A stretch of DNA of 64,000 nucleotides from Pseudomonas paracarnis (GTDB taxonomy: Bacteria; Pseudomonadota; Gammaproteobacteria; Pseudomonadales; Pseudomonadaceae), in contig NZ_CAJFCN010000006.1 of the NCBI RefSeq assembly GCF_904063055.1, positions 124,001 through 188,000 of the forward strand, written 5' to 3'. Positions 45,529-54,359 of the stretch are shown here, piece after piece. Under the pieces are notes generated by a model, which saw only the letters and a program-made list of their open reading frames with translations, had not been told where the DNA came from and did not search any database. Each line of letters starts with the position of its first letter. Position 1 is the stretch's first letter. The position numbers and the translations under genes were made by a program.

Positions 45529-46116
45529 ATGTCCTTCGCTGAGCAACTAACCCGCCTGCAAGCCTTCCTCGACGCCGATGAGCTGCATGACGAGGCGCTG
45601 GACTACGTGGCCGCCCACGGCTACCTGACCGCCCTGTCGATCTGCTCCGACCCCGTCCCGGACCGTGAATGGATCGACGCGCTGTTCGCTGAAGAGCCTC
45701 ACTACAGCGACGACGCCCAGCGCGCAGAAATCGAATCCACCCTGATCGCCCTCAAGGCCCACATCGCCCGCCAACTGGCCTCCGACGAAGAGTTCGAGCT
45801 GCCGTGCGAGCTGGACCTGGGCGACGACCCTGATGACTCCGACCTGCGCGGCTGGTGCATCGGCTTCATGGAAGGCGTGTTCCTGCGCGAAGCCGCCTGG
45901 TTCGAAACCGCCGAAGAAGAAGTCAGCGAAATGCTGCTGCCGATCATGGTCGGCTCAGGCCTGTTCGAAGAGGAAGCAGAGTTCTCCGACATCGCCGCCG
46001 ACGCCAACCTGATGGACGACATGATCGTGCAGATCCCGGAAGCCCTCACCGCGCTGTACCTGCTGTGCAACGCGCCTGACGAAAAACCGGCGATCCTCAA
46101 GCCACGTCACCACTGA
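45529..46116 (+). CDS. UPF0149 (YecA/YgfB-like) family protein
   Basis: This is an acidic 195-residue helical protein. The conserved region includes HDEALDYVAAHGYLTALSIC and LRGWCIGFMEGVFLREAAWF. No C-terminal SEC-C metal motif is present, so it is the short form of the family; the function of these proteins is not settled. It is 21 bp upstream of the DUF454 gene on the same strand. Confidence 0.88.
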   Translation: MSFAEQLTRLQAFLDADELHDEALDYVAAHGYLTALSICSDPVPDREWIDALFAEEPHYSDDAQRAEIESTLIALKAHIARQLASDEEFELPCELDLGDDPDDSDLRGWCIGFMEGVFLREAAWFETAEEEVSEMLLPIMVGSGLFEEEAEFSDIAADANLMDDMIVQIPEALTALYLLCNAPDEKPAILKPRHH

Positions 46117-46136
46117 GTGGCTTGCCCGTGGCACCC

Positions 46137-46520
46137 ATGGGCAACCGTCCACTGCTCCTGCGCTACGCGCTGCTGGCCATCGGCTGGCTAAGCGTAGCGC
46201 TGGGAGTCATCGGCATTTTCCTACCTGTGCTGCCGACCACGCCCTTCCTGTTACTCGCCGCCGCCTGTTTCGCTCGCAGCTCCCCGCGCTTCTACCACTG
46301 GCTGGTGGAACACCCGCGCCTGGGGCCATGGGTGCGCGATTACCTGGACGGCAATGGCATCCCGCTCAAAGGCAAGGTCTACGCCATTGGCTTGATGTGG
46401 TTGAGCATCTCGATTTCCTGCTACCTGGTGCCGCTGCCATGGGCACGGGGCTTTATGCTGACCAGTGCGGTGCTGGTGACGATCTACATCCTGCGCCAGA
46501 AAACCCTGCCGCCACGCTGA
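46137..46520 (+). CDS. DUF454 (YbaN-like) inner-membrane protein
   Basis: The 127-residue product has hydrophobic segments at about 9-45 (LLAIGWLSVALGVIGIFLPV, PFLLLAAACFA) and 80-115, and the family motif FARSSPRFYHWLVEHPRLGP. E. coli YbaN is 125 residues. Frames from TTG at 46122 or GTG at 46128 are possible, but the ATG at 46137 (MGNRPLLLRY) gives the family length; no strong ribosome-binding site decides it. It is likely co-transcribed with the UPF0149 gene. Confidence 0.85.
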   Translation: MGNRPLLLRYALLAIGWLSVALGVIGIFLPVLPTTPFLLLAAACFARSSPRFYHWLVEHPRLGPWVRDYLDGNGIPLKGKVYAIGLMWLSISISCYLVPLPWARGFMLTSAVLVTIYILRQKTLPPR

Positions 46521-46639
46521 GCGCCACCTGCGACATTCGATCCCACACGACCTTGGTCGACACTGACTAACACCAGGCATCATGCGAGACTGTCCAACCG
46601 GGCCTGGAATGCCCGGGTGTTCTTATGCTCGGAGTTACC

Positions 46640-49600
46640 ATGACGCTGTCCAGCGGGCTGATCGCCGCCGTTGCCCTGGCCTATATGGCCACTATGTTTG
46701 CCATCGCCTTTTACGGTGACCGCCGCCATGCGCCGCTGCCACCGCGCGTGCGTGCCTGGGTGTATAGCCTGTCACTGGCGGTGTACTGCACCAGTTGGAC
46801 CTTCTTCGGCGCCGTAGGCCAAGCCGCCGAACAACTGTGGGCATTCTTGCCGATCTACCTGGGACCTGTGCTGTTGCTGGTGCTGGCACCCTGGGTGCTG
46901 CAGAAGATGATCCTGATCAGCAAGCAGGAAAACATTACCTCCATCGCCGACTTTATCGCTGCCCGCTACGGCAAGTCCCAGTCCCTGGCGGTGGTGGTGG
47001 CACTTATTTGCCTGGTGGGCGTGCTGCCCTATATCGCGCTGCAGCTCAAAGGCATCGTACTGGGCGTGAACCTGCTGATCGGCGCCGGCCCCGACACCAC
47101 CGGCACCCGCGCCCAGGACACGGCCTTGATCGTGTCGCTGGTGCTGGCGCTGTTTACCATCGTGTTCGGCACACGCAACCTCGACGCCACCGAACACCAC
47201 CGCGGCATGGTGCTGGCGATTGCGTTTGAGTCGCTGGTCAAGCTGTTCGCTTTTCTCGCCGTCGGTGCCTTTGTCACCTACGGCTTGTACGACGGTTTCG
47301 GCGATCTGTTCAGCCAGGCCATGCTCGCCCCGCGCCTGGAGGAATACTGGAAAGAGACCATCAACTGGCCTTCGATGGTGGTACAGACCGGCGTCGCCAT
47401 GATGGCGATCATCTGCCTGCCGCGACAATTTCATGTGACGGTGGTGGAGAACATCGACCCCCAGGATTTGCGCCTGGCCAAGTGGGTGTTCCCGGCTTAT
47501 TTGATCCTCGCGGCACTGTTCGTGGTGCCCATCGCCTTGGGCGGCAAGATGCTGTTGCCCAGCTCAGTGCTGCCGGACTCCTATGTGATCAGCCTGCCAA
47601 TGGCCGAGGCCCATCCTGCCCTCGCCGTGCTGGCATTCATTGGCGGTGCATCAGCGGCCACTGGCATGGTGATCGTGGCGAGCATTGCACTGTCGACGAT
47701 GGTCTCCAACGATATGCTGCTGCCATGGCTGTTGCGCCGATCCAGCGCCGAGCGGCCATTCGAAGTCTTTCGCCACTGGATGCTGTCGGTTCGCCGGGTG
47801 AGCATTGTGATCATCCTGCTGCTGGCGTACGTGAGCTACCGCTTGCTGGGCTCCACTGCCAGCCTGGCGACCATCGGCCAGATCGCCTTTGCCGCTGTGA
47901 CCCAACTGGCCCCAGCGATGCTCGGCGCACTCTATTGGAAGCAGGCCAACCGGCGTGGGGTGTTTGCCGGTTTGGCCGCCGGTACCTTCCTGTGGTTCTA
48001 CACCTTGGTCTTGCCAGTGACGGCGAAAAGTCTGGGCTGGTCGCTCAGCCTTTTCCCCGGCCTGACCTGGATGCATTCCCACCCGTTCGGGCTGTCGGTC
48101 ACGTCGCTGACCTTGGGCACCGTGTTCTCCCTGGCGGGGAATTTCACCCTCTTCGTGTGGGTGTCCATGCTGTCGCGCACACGGGTTTCCGAGCACTGGC
48201 AGGCAGGCCGTTTTATCGGCCAGGAAATCAACCAGCGTGCGAGTGCGCGCTCCATGCTGTCGGTGCAGATCAGCGACCTGCTCAGCCTCGCGGCGCGCTT
48301 CGTCGGGGAAGAACGGGCCCAGCAGAGCTTTATTCGCTTCGCCTACCGCCAAGGCAAAGGCTTCAACCCCAACCAGAATGCCGATAACGATTGGATCGCC
48401 CACACCGAACGCTTGCTGGCCGGCGTACTCGGGGCCTCCTCGACGCGGGCGGTGGTGAAAGCGGCAATCGAAGGGCGGGAAATGCAACTGGAGGACGTTG
48501 TCCGTATCGCCGACGAAGCCTCGGAAGTGCTGCAGTTCAACCGCGCCCTACTGCAAGGCGCCATCGAGAACATCACCCAGGGCATCAGCGTGGTGGACCA
48601 GTCGCTCAAGCTGGTGGCCTGGAACCGGCGTTACCTGGAACTGTTCAACTACCCGGACGGCTTGATCAGCGTCGGCCGGCCCATTGCAGACATCATTCGC
48701 TACAACGCCGAGCGCGGCCTGTGTGGCCCTGGCGAAGCGCAAGTGCACGTGGCGCGTCGCCTGCACTGGATGCGCCAGGGGCGTGCGCACACCTCCGAGC
48801 GCTTGTTCCCCAATGGCCGGGTGATCGAGTTGATCGGCAACCCGATGCCCGGCGGCGGGTTTGTCATGAGCTTCACCGACATCACCGCCTTCCGCGAAGC
48901 CGAACAAGCACTGACCGAAGCCAACGAGGGCCTGGAGCAGCGGGTGACCGAGCGCACCCATGAACTGTCGCAACTGAACGTGGCCCTCACCGACGCCAAG
49001 GGCGTGGCCGAATCCGCCAGCCAGTCGAAGACGCGGTTCCTGGCGGCCGTGAGCCATGACCTGATGCAACCGCTGAACGCTGCGCGGCTGTTTTCCGCCG
49101 CCCTCTCCCACCAGACCGATGGCCTGTCCAGTGAGGCACGGCAATTGGTGCAGCACCTGGACAGCTCGCTGCGCTCGGCTGAAGACTTGATCAGTGATTT
49201 GCTGGATATTTCGCGCCTGGAAAACGGCAAGATCAACCCACAACGCCAACCCTTTGTCCTCAACGAGCTGTTCGACACCCTGGGTGCAGAATTCAAGGCG
49301 CTGGCCCAGGAGCAACACTTGCGCTTCCGCTGGCGCGGCAGCCGTTTGCGGGTCGACAGCGATATCAAACTTTTACGGCGAATTTTGCAGAACTTTCTGA
49401 CCAATGCCTTCCGTTATGCCGACGGCCCAGTGCTGCTAGGCGTACGTCGCCGCAAGGGCGAACTCTGCCTGGAGGTCTGGGACCGCGGCCCTGGCATTGC
49501 GCCGGATAAACAAAAGGTGATCTTCGAAGAGTTCAAGCGCCTGGACAGCCACCAGACCCGTGCCGAAAAGGGCCTGGGCCTGGGCCTGGCGATTGCCGAC

Positions 49601-50110
49601 GGTCTGTGCCGCGTGCTGGGCCATCGCCTGAGCGTGCGCTCCTGGCCGGGCAAAGGCAGCGTCTTCAGCGTGTGCGTGCCGCTGGCCCGCAACCAGGCCA
49701 GCGTGCAACCCAAGCCGCCCACAGAAACCGGCCTGCCCTTGAGTGGCGCACGGGTGCTATGCGTGGATAACGAAGACAGCATCCTGATCGGCATGCGCAG
49801 CCTGCTAACGCGCTGGGGCTGTGAAGTCTGGACGGCCGCCAACCAGGCCGAATGCGCGGCACTGCTAGCCGACGGTATCCGCCCGCAACTGGCGTTGGTG
49901 GATTACCACCTGGACCACGGCGAAACCGGTACCGAGTTGATGGGCTGGCTGCGTGCGCAACTGGCCGAGCCGATTCCCGGTGTGGTGATCAGTGCCGATG
50001 GGCGACCGGAGATGGTGGCCGAGGTGCACGGGGCGGGGTTGGATTACTTGGCCAAACCGGTGAAGCCGGCGGCGTTGCGGGCGCTGTTAAGCAGGCATTT
50101 GCCCCTGTAA
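46640..50110 (+). CDS. mxtR: MxtR/CrbS-type hybrid sensor kinase with solute-symporter domain
   Basis: This is a large 1156-residue membrane sensor. The N-terminal half (about 1-490) is a sodium/solute symporter-like domain with many helices. A PAS-like domain (about 640-740), a coiled coil, a HisKA box with His806 in AAVSHDLMQPLNAA, an HATPase domain with EKGLGLGLAIADGL, and a C-terminal receiver with Asp1088 in LALVDYHLDHGETG follow. The arrangement matches P. aeruginosa PA3271 (MxtR), part of the MxtR-ErdR/CrbSR acetate-sensing pathway. The ATG at 46640 has GGAG upstream. No response regulator gene is adjacent. Confidence 0.92.
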   Translation: MTLSSGLIAAVALAYMATMFAIAFYGDRRHAPLPPRVRAWVYSLSLAVYCTSWTFFGAVGQAAEQLWAFLPIYLGPVLLLVLAPWVLQKMILISKQENITSIADFIAARYGKSQSLAVVVALICLVGVLPYIALQLKGIVLGVNLLIGAGPDTTGTRAQDTALIVSLVLALFTIVFGTRNLDATEHHRGMVLAIAFESLVKLFAFLAVGAFVTYGLYDGFGDLFSQAMLAPRLEEYWKETINWPSMVVQTGVAMMAIICLPRQFHVTVVENIDPQDLRLAKWVFPAYLILAALFVVPIALGGKMLLPSSVLPDSYVISLPMAEAHPALAVLAFIGGASAATGMVIVASIALSTMVSNDMLLPWLLRRSSAERPFEVFRHWMLSVRRVSIVIILLLAYVSYRLLGSTASLATIGQIAFAAVTQLAPAMLGALYWKQANRRGVFAGLAAGTFLWFYTLVLPVTAKSLGWSLSLFPGLTWMHSHPFGLSVTSLTLGTVFSLAGNFTLFVWVSMLSRTRVSEHWQAGRFIGQEINQRASARSMLSVQISDLLSLAARFVGEERAQQSFIRFAYRQGKGFNPNQNADNDWIAHTERLLAGVLGASSTRAVVKAAIEGREMQLEDVVRIADEASEVLQFNRALLQGAIENITQGISVVDQSLKLVAWNRRYLELFNYPDGLISVGRPIADIIRYNAERGLCGPGEAQVHVARRLHWMRQGRAHTSERLFPNGRVIELIGNPMPGGGFVMSFTDITAFREAEQALTEANEGLEQRVTERTHELSQLNVALTDAKGVAESASQSKTRFLAAVSHDLMQPLNAARLFSAALSHQTDGLSSEARQLVQHLDSSLRSAEDLISDLLDISRLENGKINPQRQPFVLNELFDTLGAEFKALAQEQHLRFRWRGSRLRVDSDIKLLRRILQNFLTNAFRYADGPVLLGVRRRKGELCLEVWDRGPGIAPDKQKVIFEEFKRLDSHQTRAEKGLGLGLAIADGLCRVLGHRLSVRSWPGKGSVFSVCVPLARNQASVQPKPPTETGLPLSGARVLCVDNEDSILIGMRSLLTRWGCEVWTAANQAECAALLADGIRPQLALVDYHLDHGETGTELMGWLRAQLAEPIPGVVISADGRPEMVAEVHGAGLDYLAKPVKPAALRALLSRHLPL

Positions 50111-50158
50111 CGGGGCTGTATTCGAGCTATTTGTGGGAGCAATTTAGACTCCTATTTA

Positions 50159-51652
50159 TTATTCCGGGAGATGCGCCACGCCATCCGAATCGGTCATCGC
50201 CCGCTCCAGCAGATCCGCCGGCAAGCTCTTACTGGCGCGGGCGCCGAGCAACCTTAGCTGCTCGGTACGGCTGACCAGGTTCCCACGCCCATCCGTCAGC
50301 TTGTTGCGCGCCGCGCTGTAGGCCTTGTCCAACTGTTGTAGCCGGTTGCCCACTTCGTCCAGGTCCTGGATAAACAGCACGAACTTGTCATACAGCCAGC
50401 CGGCACGCTCGGCAATTTCCCGCGCGTTCTGGCTCTGGCGCTCCTGCTTCCACAGGCTGTCGATCACGCGCAGGGTGGCGAGCAAGGTCGTGGGACTGAC
50501 GATTACGATATGGCGGTCGAAGGCTTCCTGGAACAGGTTGGGCTCGGCCTGCAATGCCGCAGAAAAGGCAGCCTCGATCGGTACGAACAGCAGGACGAAA
50601 TCCAGGCTGTGCAAACCCTCCAGGCGCTTGTAGTCCTTGCCGGCCAAGCCTTTGACATGATTACGCAGGGACAGCACGTGTTGCTTCAACGCGGCCTGGC
50701 CAATCACCTCGTCATCCGCCGCCACGTACTGTTGATAGGCGGTCAAGCTGACCTTGGAGTCGACCACCACCTGCTTGTCGCCCGGCAACATGATCAGCAC
50801 ATCGGGCTGGAAACGCTCGCCATCCGGGCCTTTGAGGCTGACCTGGGTCTGGTACTCACGGCCCTTCTCCAGGCCCGCGTGTTCCAGCACTCGTTCAAGA
50901 ATCAGCTCACCCCAGTTACCCTGGGTTTTCTGGCCCTTGAGAGCGCGGGTCAGGTTAGTGGCTTCGTCCGACAGACGCAGGTTCAATTGCTGTAGGCGCT
51001 CAAGCTCTTTGGCGAGGGAAAAGCGCTCACGGGCTTCGTTCTGATAGCTTTCTTCGACACGCTTCTCGAAGGACTGGATACGTTCCTTGAGCGGGTCCAG
51101 AAGTTGGCCCAGGCGCTCCTGACTGGTTTCGGCGAAGCGTTGCTCACGCTCGTCGAAGATCTTGCCGGCCAGCTCGGCAAATTGCGCACGCAGTTCGTCT
51201 CGTGAGCCTTGCAGGTCGGTGAGGCGTTGCTGATGACTCTCTTGCTGCTCACGCAATTCGGCGCTCAGGGCCGCGGCCAAGGCGTCGAGGCGACGCAGTT
51301 CGGTTTCCTTGGCGCTACGGTCGAGGTTCCAGGCGTGCGCGGCATCGCGGGCGTTATCGCGGTCGATCTGCAACAGCTCGACTTCACGGCGCAGCGCCGC
51401 CAGGTCGGCTTGTTTGGCGGCATTGGCCTGGCTGAGGTCACTGATCTCATCGCGACTGGCGTCCAGTTGCGCGGCGAGCCCTTCCTGGGCCAGTTGTGCG
51501 GTCGCCAGGCGCTCCTCCAGCAACTCCCAGCCGGTGGTGCGTGCGGTCAGGCGCCGCTGGAGTTGCCAGCACAGCGCCAGTAGCGGCACGGCTGCGCCCA
51601 CAAGACCCAAGGCGATACTGGTCCAGTCAAACACCATAGCCATTTCTGCCAT
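50159..51652 (-). CDS. rmuC: DNA recombination protein RmuC
   Basis: RmuC is a membrane-anchored protein that limits inversions at short inverted repeats. In about 497 residues there is one N-terminal transmembrane helix (about 10-30), a long coiled coil (about 35-230) rich in Leu, Glu, Gln and Arg, and the RmuC nuclease-like domain with ANLTRALKGQKTQGNWGELI, PDVLIMLPGDKQVVVDSKVS and HIVIVSPTTLLATLRVIDSL. The ATG at 51652 is used; GTG at 51655 is also in frame. Confidence 0.95.
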   Translation of the reverse strand: MAEMAMVFDWTSIALGLVGAAVPLLALCWQLQRRLTARTTGWELLEERLATAQLAQEGLAAQLDASRDEISDLSQANAAKQADLAALRREVELLQIDRDNARDAAHAWNLDRSAKETELRRLDALAAALSAELREQQESHQQRLTDLQGSRDELRAQFAELAGKIFDEREQRFAETSQERLGQLLDPLKERIQSFEKRVEESYQNEARERFSLAKELERLQQLNLRLSDEATNLTRALKGQKTQGNWGELILERVLEHAGLEKGREYQTQVSLKGPDGERFQPDVLIMLPGDKQVVVDSKVSLTAYQQYVAADDEVIGQAALKQHVLSLRNHVKGLAGKDYKRLEGLHSLDFVLLFVPIEAAFSAALQAEPNLFQEAFDRHIVIVSPTTLLATLRVIDSLWKQERQSQNAREIAERAGWLYDKFVLFIQDLDEVGNRLQQLDKAYSAARNKLTDGRGNLVSRTEQLRLLGARASKSLPADLLERAMTDSDGVAHLPE

Positions 51653-51698
51653 CACCGAAAAAGATCAAGGGTAACCAAGCCTAAGGCCGGAGGACAGC

Positions 51699-52022
51699 TC
51701 AGTCTTCGACCTGCCCCAGTTCGCGCTGGGCGCGACGGTCGCCGGCGCGAGCAGCCGAACGCAACAAATCGTGGCCGATACGCCGGTCTCGGGCATTTCC
51801 GCACTCGCGGCACATCAGTTGGCCAAGACGGCTCTGAGCGGCCACCACGCCTTCGCGGGCGGGCTGCTTGAGCAAGCGTCCGGCGAGATGCTTGATATTG
51901 TTGCTCTGCCCCAGGCGCGGGCTGTCGAGCAGCCACAAAGCAACCTTCAAGGAAAAACGCTTGGGCGCGGTAACAGTTTGGGCCGTGTCGGTAACAGAAG
52001 GTGATACTGAGCGAAACTTCAT
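51699..52022 (-). CDS. Small Sel1-like protein
   Basis: The product is 107 residues from the ATG at 52022 (MKFRSVSPSVTDT). The C-terminal half has one or two Sel1/TPR-like alpha units ending LLRSAARAGDRRAQRELGQV, and a Cys pair lies in LMCRECGNAR. A longer frame runs to 52181 but has atypical composition and no good start. It lies upstream of rmuC on the same strand. Sel1 proteins usually bind partner proteins; none is known here. Confidence 0.65.
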   Translation of the reverse strand: MKFRSVSPSVTDTAQTVTAPKRFSLKVALWLLDSPRLGQSNNIKHLAGRLLKQPAREGVVAAQSRLGQLMCRECGNARDRRIGHDLLRSAARAGDRRAQRELGQVED

Positions 52023-52479
52023 AAAGCACTGTGGGGCAGAACGGAAGGCGCGCCACTCTACTCTTTTTTTCGTACAGGTAAAGCTGAAAAAACCGTGCAC
52101 GCCCGTCCTAGAGCAAGCGCTCGGGACAATCCACAGAAGCTGTGGATAACTCAGTGGACAACCCCCCTTGAACAGGCGCAAAGCCCCATGGAACGGGGGC
52201 CGCGGTCAAACTGACGATTTTTTCACCAATAAAAAAAAGCGAGATTTTTCATTGACTTAAATTTTGATTACAGGCAAATGGGCGCACTTGCACACCCGTG
52301 GCAGCAGGGTTACACCCTTGACCACAAATGTGCACAAGTCCCGATCGGCTGGTTATATCGTCGGCGTTTTTTGATTCAACACCGGTTAAACATGTTACTA
52401 AGCGCGCAAACCCGAGGGCTTTTCAAATCTGCCTCGGCTCGCCACACTGCGCCACCGCCAATGCAAACCAGTAGGGCCG
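52023..52479. other. Non-coding stretch with DnaA-box, inverted repeat and AT-rich block
   Basis: This is a 457-bp gap with no convincing gene. It holds the perfect inverted repeat ATCCACAG-AAG-CTGTGGAT (52130-52148), whose right arm continues into TGTGGATAA (52141-52149), an exact DnaA box (TTATCCACA) on the minus strand. A related GTGGACAA follows. Then comes an AT-rich block at about 52220-52270 (poly-A, TTGACTTAAATTTTGATTA). The rest shows nothing recognisable. Confidence 0.5.
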
Positions 52480-52785
52480 ATGAAAGGAATTCTGTTATTC
52501 GCCGGGCTGCTACTGGCCATCTGCGCGACCTCGCTTGGGATCAATGCTGCGCTCCCCTCGCCGGACGGCGCACTGTTTGCTATTGCTATCCTGCTATCGG
52601 CCGCCTTTACCGCCGTGATTCTGTGCATCGAACTCAGTGATGGCAGAATTAACGACATGGGCGATGTGATCCGCATGATCGAGACCGGCCAGTCCTTGCG
52701 GCTGACGCTCGCCGCCTACGGTCTGGGCTGTGCCTTGGCCGCATCCATGACCGTGCTGGTCTATTGCGAGTTACTCGGCGGCTGA
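52480..52785 (+). CDS. Small predicted membrane protein of unknown function
   Basis: This 101-residue protein is not recognised as a member of any named family. It has about three hydrophobic segments: 3-22 (GILLFAGLLLAICATSLGIN), 31-52 (ALFAIAILLSAAFTAVILCI) and 75-97 (LAAYGLGCALAASMTVLVYC), with a short polar loop (ELSDGRINDMGDVIRMIETG) in between. GGG lies just upstream of the ATG as a weak ribosome-binding site. Codon use is like that of its neighbours, supporting a real gene. Confidence 0.65.
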   Translation: MKGILLFAGLLLAICATSLGINAALPSPDGALFAIAILLSAAFTAVILCIELSDGRINDMGDVIRMIETGQSLRLTLAAYGLGCALAASMTVLVYCELLGG

Positions 52786-53228
52786 ACGAAGTTTTTTTGC
52801 AATCGGCCTTCCCTTCCCTGTTTCAATCCGTTACTATCCGCGGCGTTAGTACCAAGCTGAAAGTCAATTCTGGTCGAACACGTCCCCTGAACCACATGGG
52901 ATCGGCCACCTCGATGGTTTCCAGGTATTCCTTGCGACGACACTGCCTTTGAACAAGCAAAGGGTGGCGCGAAGTTCCAATACTCTGACCGAACCAACCT
53001 GCAAATTGATCAGGATCTCCACCCTGGGCCCAGAACCTTTGCCCTTGTTGTGTTGCCTGCCCTCCTAAGTACCTACCTGCCAGCCCAAGCGCGCCAAATT
53101 TAATTGCGCTTCAAACTGGCTGCTTTGTTCCAGTCGGGTTCTTCGTTTGATCAATGGTGATCAGCGTTACTGGAACGTTTTAACGTTGCACGGTTCTTAT
53201 CCGTGTCATTTGTAGGAACACCAATAAT
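52786..53228 (+). other. Long structured leader or non-coding RNA candidate
   Basis: This is a 443-bp stretch without an open frame that looks coding. A -10-like TACTAT is at 52832-52837. Several inverted repeats can be read: CTTTG/CAAAG near 52950, AAGCGC/GCGCTT near 53100, TGATCA twice near 53150, AACGTT-TT-AACGTT near 53180, and CACGG/CCGTG near 53200. The last lies just before the TAGGA ribosome-binding site of the next gene. It may be a regulatory 5' leader or a separate small RNA; no known RNA family was recognised. Confidence 0.4.
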
Positions 53229-53453
53229 ATGAACGCTCAAATCCACACTCAGGATGCCATTCGCACCCTCACCAACGCTTTTGCCCCAATGAACTGCCTG
53301 ATCATGGCCGCTCGCAAAGGCTGCTTCAGCTTCACCCTGGTCAACGAACACGGCATCGCTCGTCACAGCGAACGCCTGTACCCCGATCAATACTCCAGCG
53401 CAGAACCGCTGCAGGCCGTGATCGATCGTACCCGTCAGGCACTGACTGCCTGA
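53229..53453 (+). CDS. Small conserved-looking cytosolic protein
   Basis: The product is 74 residues with no transmembrane helix. It begins MNAQIHTQDAIRTLTNAFAP and includes CFSFTLVNEHGIARHSERLY, a beta-hairpin-like pattern; size and style resemble the DUF3509-type small proteins of Pseudomonas, but this is uncertain. A clear intrinsic terminator follows at 53477-53507, so the gene forms its own transcription unit with the long leader before it. Confidence 0.7.
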   Translation: MNAQIHTQDAIRTLTNAFAPMNCLIMAARKGCFSFTLVNEHGIARHSERLYPDQYSSAEPLQAVIDRTRQALTA

Positions 53454-53476
53454 TCGACCCGCGTCGCTGAAACCTC

Positions 53477-53507
53477 AAAAACCCTGTTTGAATAACAGGG
53501 TTTTTTA
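53477..53507 (+). terminator. Intrinsic terminator after the 74-aa gene
   Basis: AACCCTGTT and AACAGGGTT form a 9-bp stem with a TGAAT loop, followed by TTTTT. It starts about 25 bp after the stop codon. Confidence 0.9.
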
Positions 53508-53731
53508 TTGCCTGGAATTTGGCCCTGAGTTCGCCGGGCTAAGTACAAATGGATATAAACGTTATAACCAGTTGCAGAAGATGTTTTAAAAACAGTCCTT
53601 TACATCGTGAATATGACACTACACTTCAACTCAAGCGGCGTGATCCGCTTACGACGGGCCTGAGATCCGATTCACCGCTGCCAAGCCCCCCTTCTCAGGC
53701 TCGTCCACTCTTTGCAAGGACTGAGGCTCGT

Positions 53732-54214
53732 ATGGGTATTGCCGCCAGTGAATTGTGTCGTTATGTGATCAGGCCGACGCTGATGTACCTCGGCCGCCAC
53801 AGCTCGACAGCCGAATCCCTGCTGCTGGGCATTGCCGCCAGCCAGTCAGAACTGGGCTCGGCGCCGCATGACCGCCGCGGCCACGGCCTCTACAGCATCA
53901 CCGAACCACGCCACCGCGCGCTCTGGGATAACTACCTGGCGCTGGACCCGGAACGCGCCAGCCTGGTGCGCGGGCTGGCCAGCCAACATGCGTTCCTCAG
54001 CGCGCCCCAGTTGGAGCTGACGGTAAACCTGCGCTACGCCACCGCGATCGCCTGGTTGCTGGTGGAACAACATCGTCCTGCCCTTCCCGCGCCCGGCGAT
54101 GTACTGGCCATGGCGCGTATCTGGAAAGAAATATTCCACCCCCAAGGCCGCCTGCGAGATTTCACCCAAGCCTGGCAAACCTGTGTAATCCCAATGAAAC
54201 AGGCAGCTTGCTGA
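53732..54214 (+). CDS. Lysozyme/transglycosylase-like protein lacking the catalytic Glu
   Basis: The product is 160 residues from the ATG at 53732, with TGAGG as ribosome-binding site. An N-terminal part (CRYVIRPTLMYLGRHSSTAE) leads to ESLLLGIAASQSELG and then GHGLYSITEPRHRALWDNYL. This pattern resembles lysozyme-like proteins of phages and bacteria that carry an ESxLG motif followed by GLYQI; here the Glu position reads Gln (QSELG). A relic or non-enzymatic binding protein is inferred. The frame upstream to 53549 has unusual composition and is left out. Confidence 0.6.
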   Translation: MGIAASELCRYVIRPTLMYLGRHSSTAESLLLGIAASQSELGSAPHDRRGHGLYSITEPRHRALWDNYLALDPERASLVRGLASQHAFLSAPQLELTVNLRYATAIAWLLVEQHRPALPAPGDVLAMARIWKEIFHPQGRLRDFTQAWQTCVIPMKQAAC

Positions 54215-54359
54215 CCGGGCAAATTGCAAGATTCGCCAAAAAACGGCGATTTTGGTCTGATTGTCCTACAAAAACGCTCTATCTCCCGCATTACAGCCTA
54301 TAGCGCGATGTGAAATTTATTGATACTTTCCGCAGCGGTGATCACACGGAGTTCTAATA

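Noticed and set aside
50130..50150. Degenerate REP arm after mxtR (TTGTGGGAGCAATTT)
   Set aside because: Only the first eight bases match and no inverted partner is present.
52080..52270. Chromosomal origin of replication
   Set aside because: Only one exact DnaA box is present, and dnaA, dnaN, rpmH and gidA are not in the window.
53549..53731. N-terminal extension of the lysozyme-like protein
   Set aside because: The composition differs from the rest and a good ribosome-binding site precedes the internal ATG at 53732.
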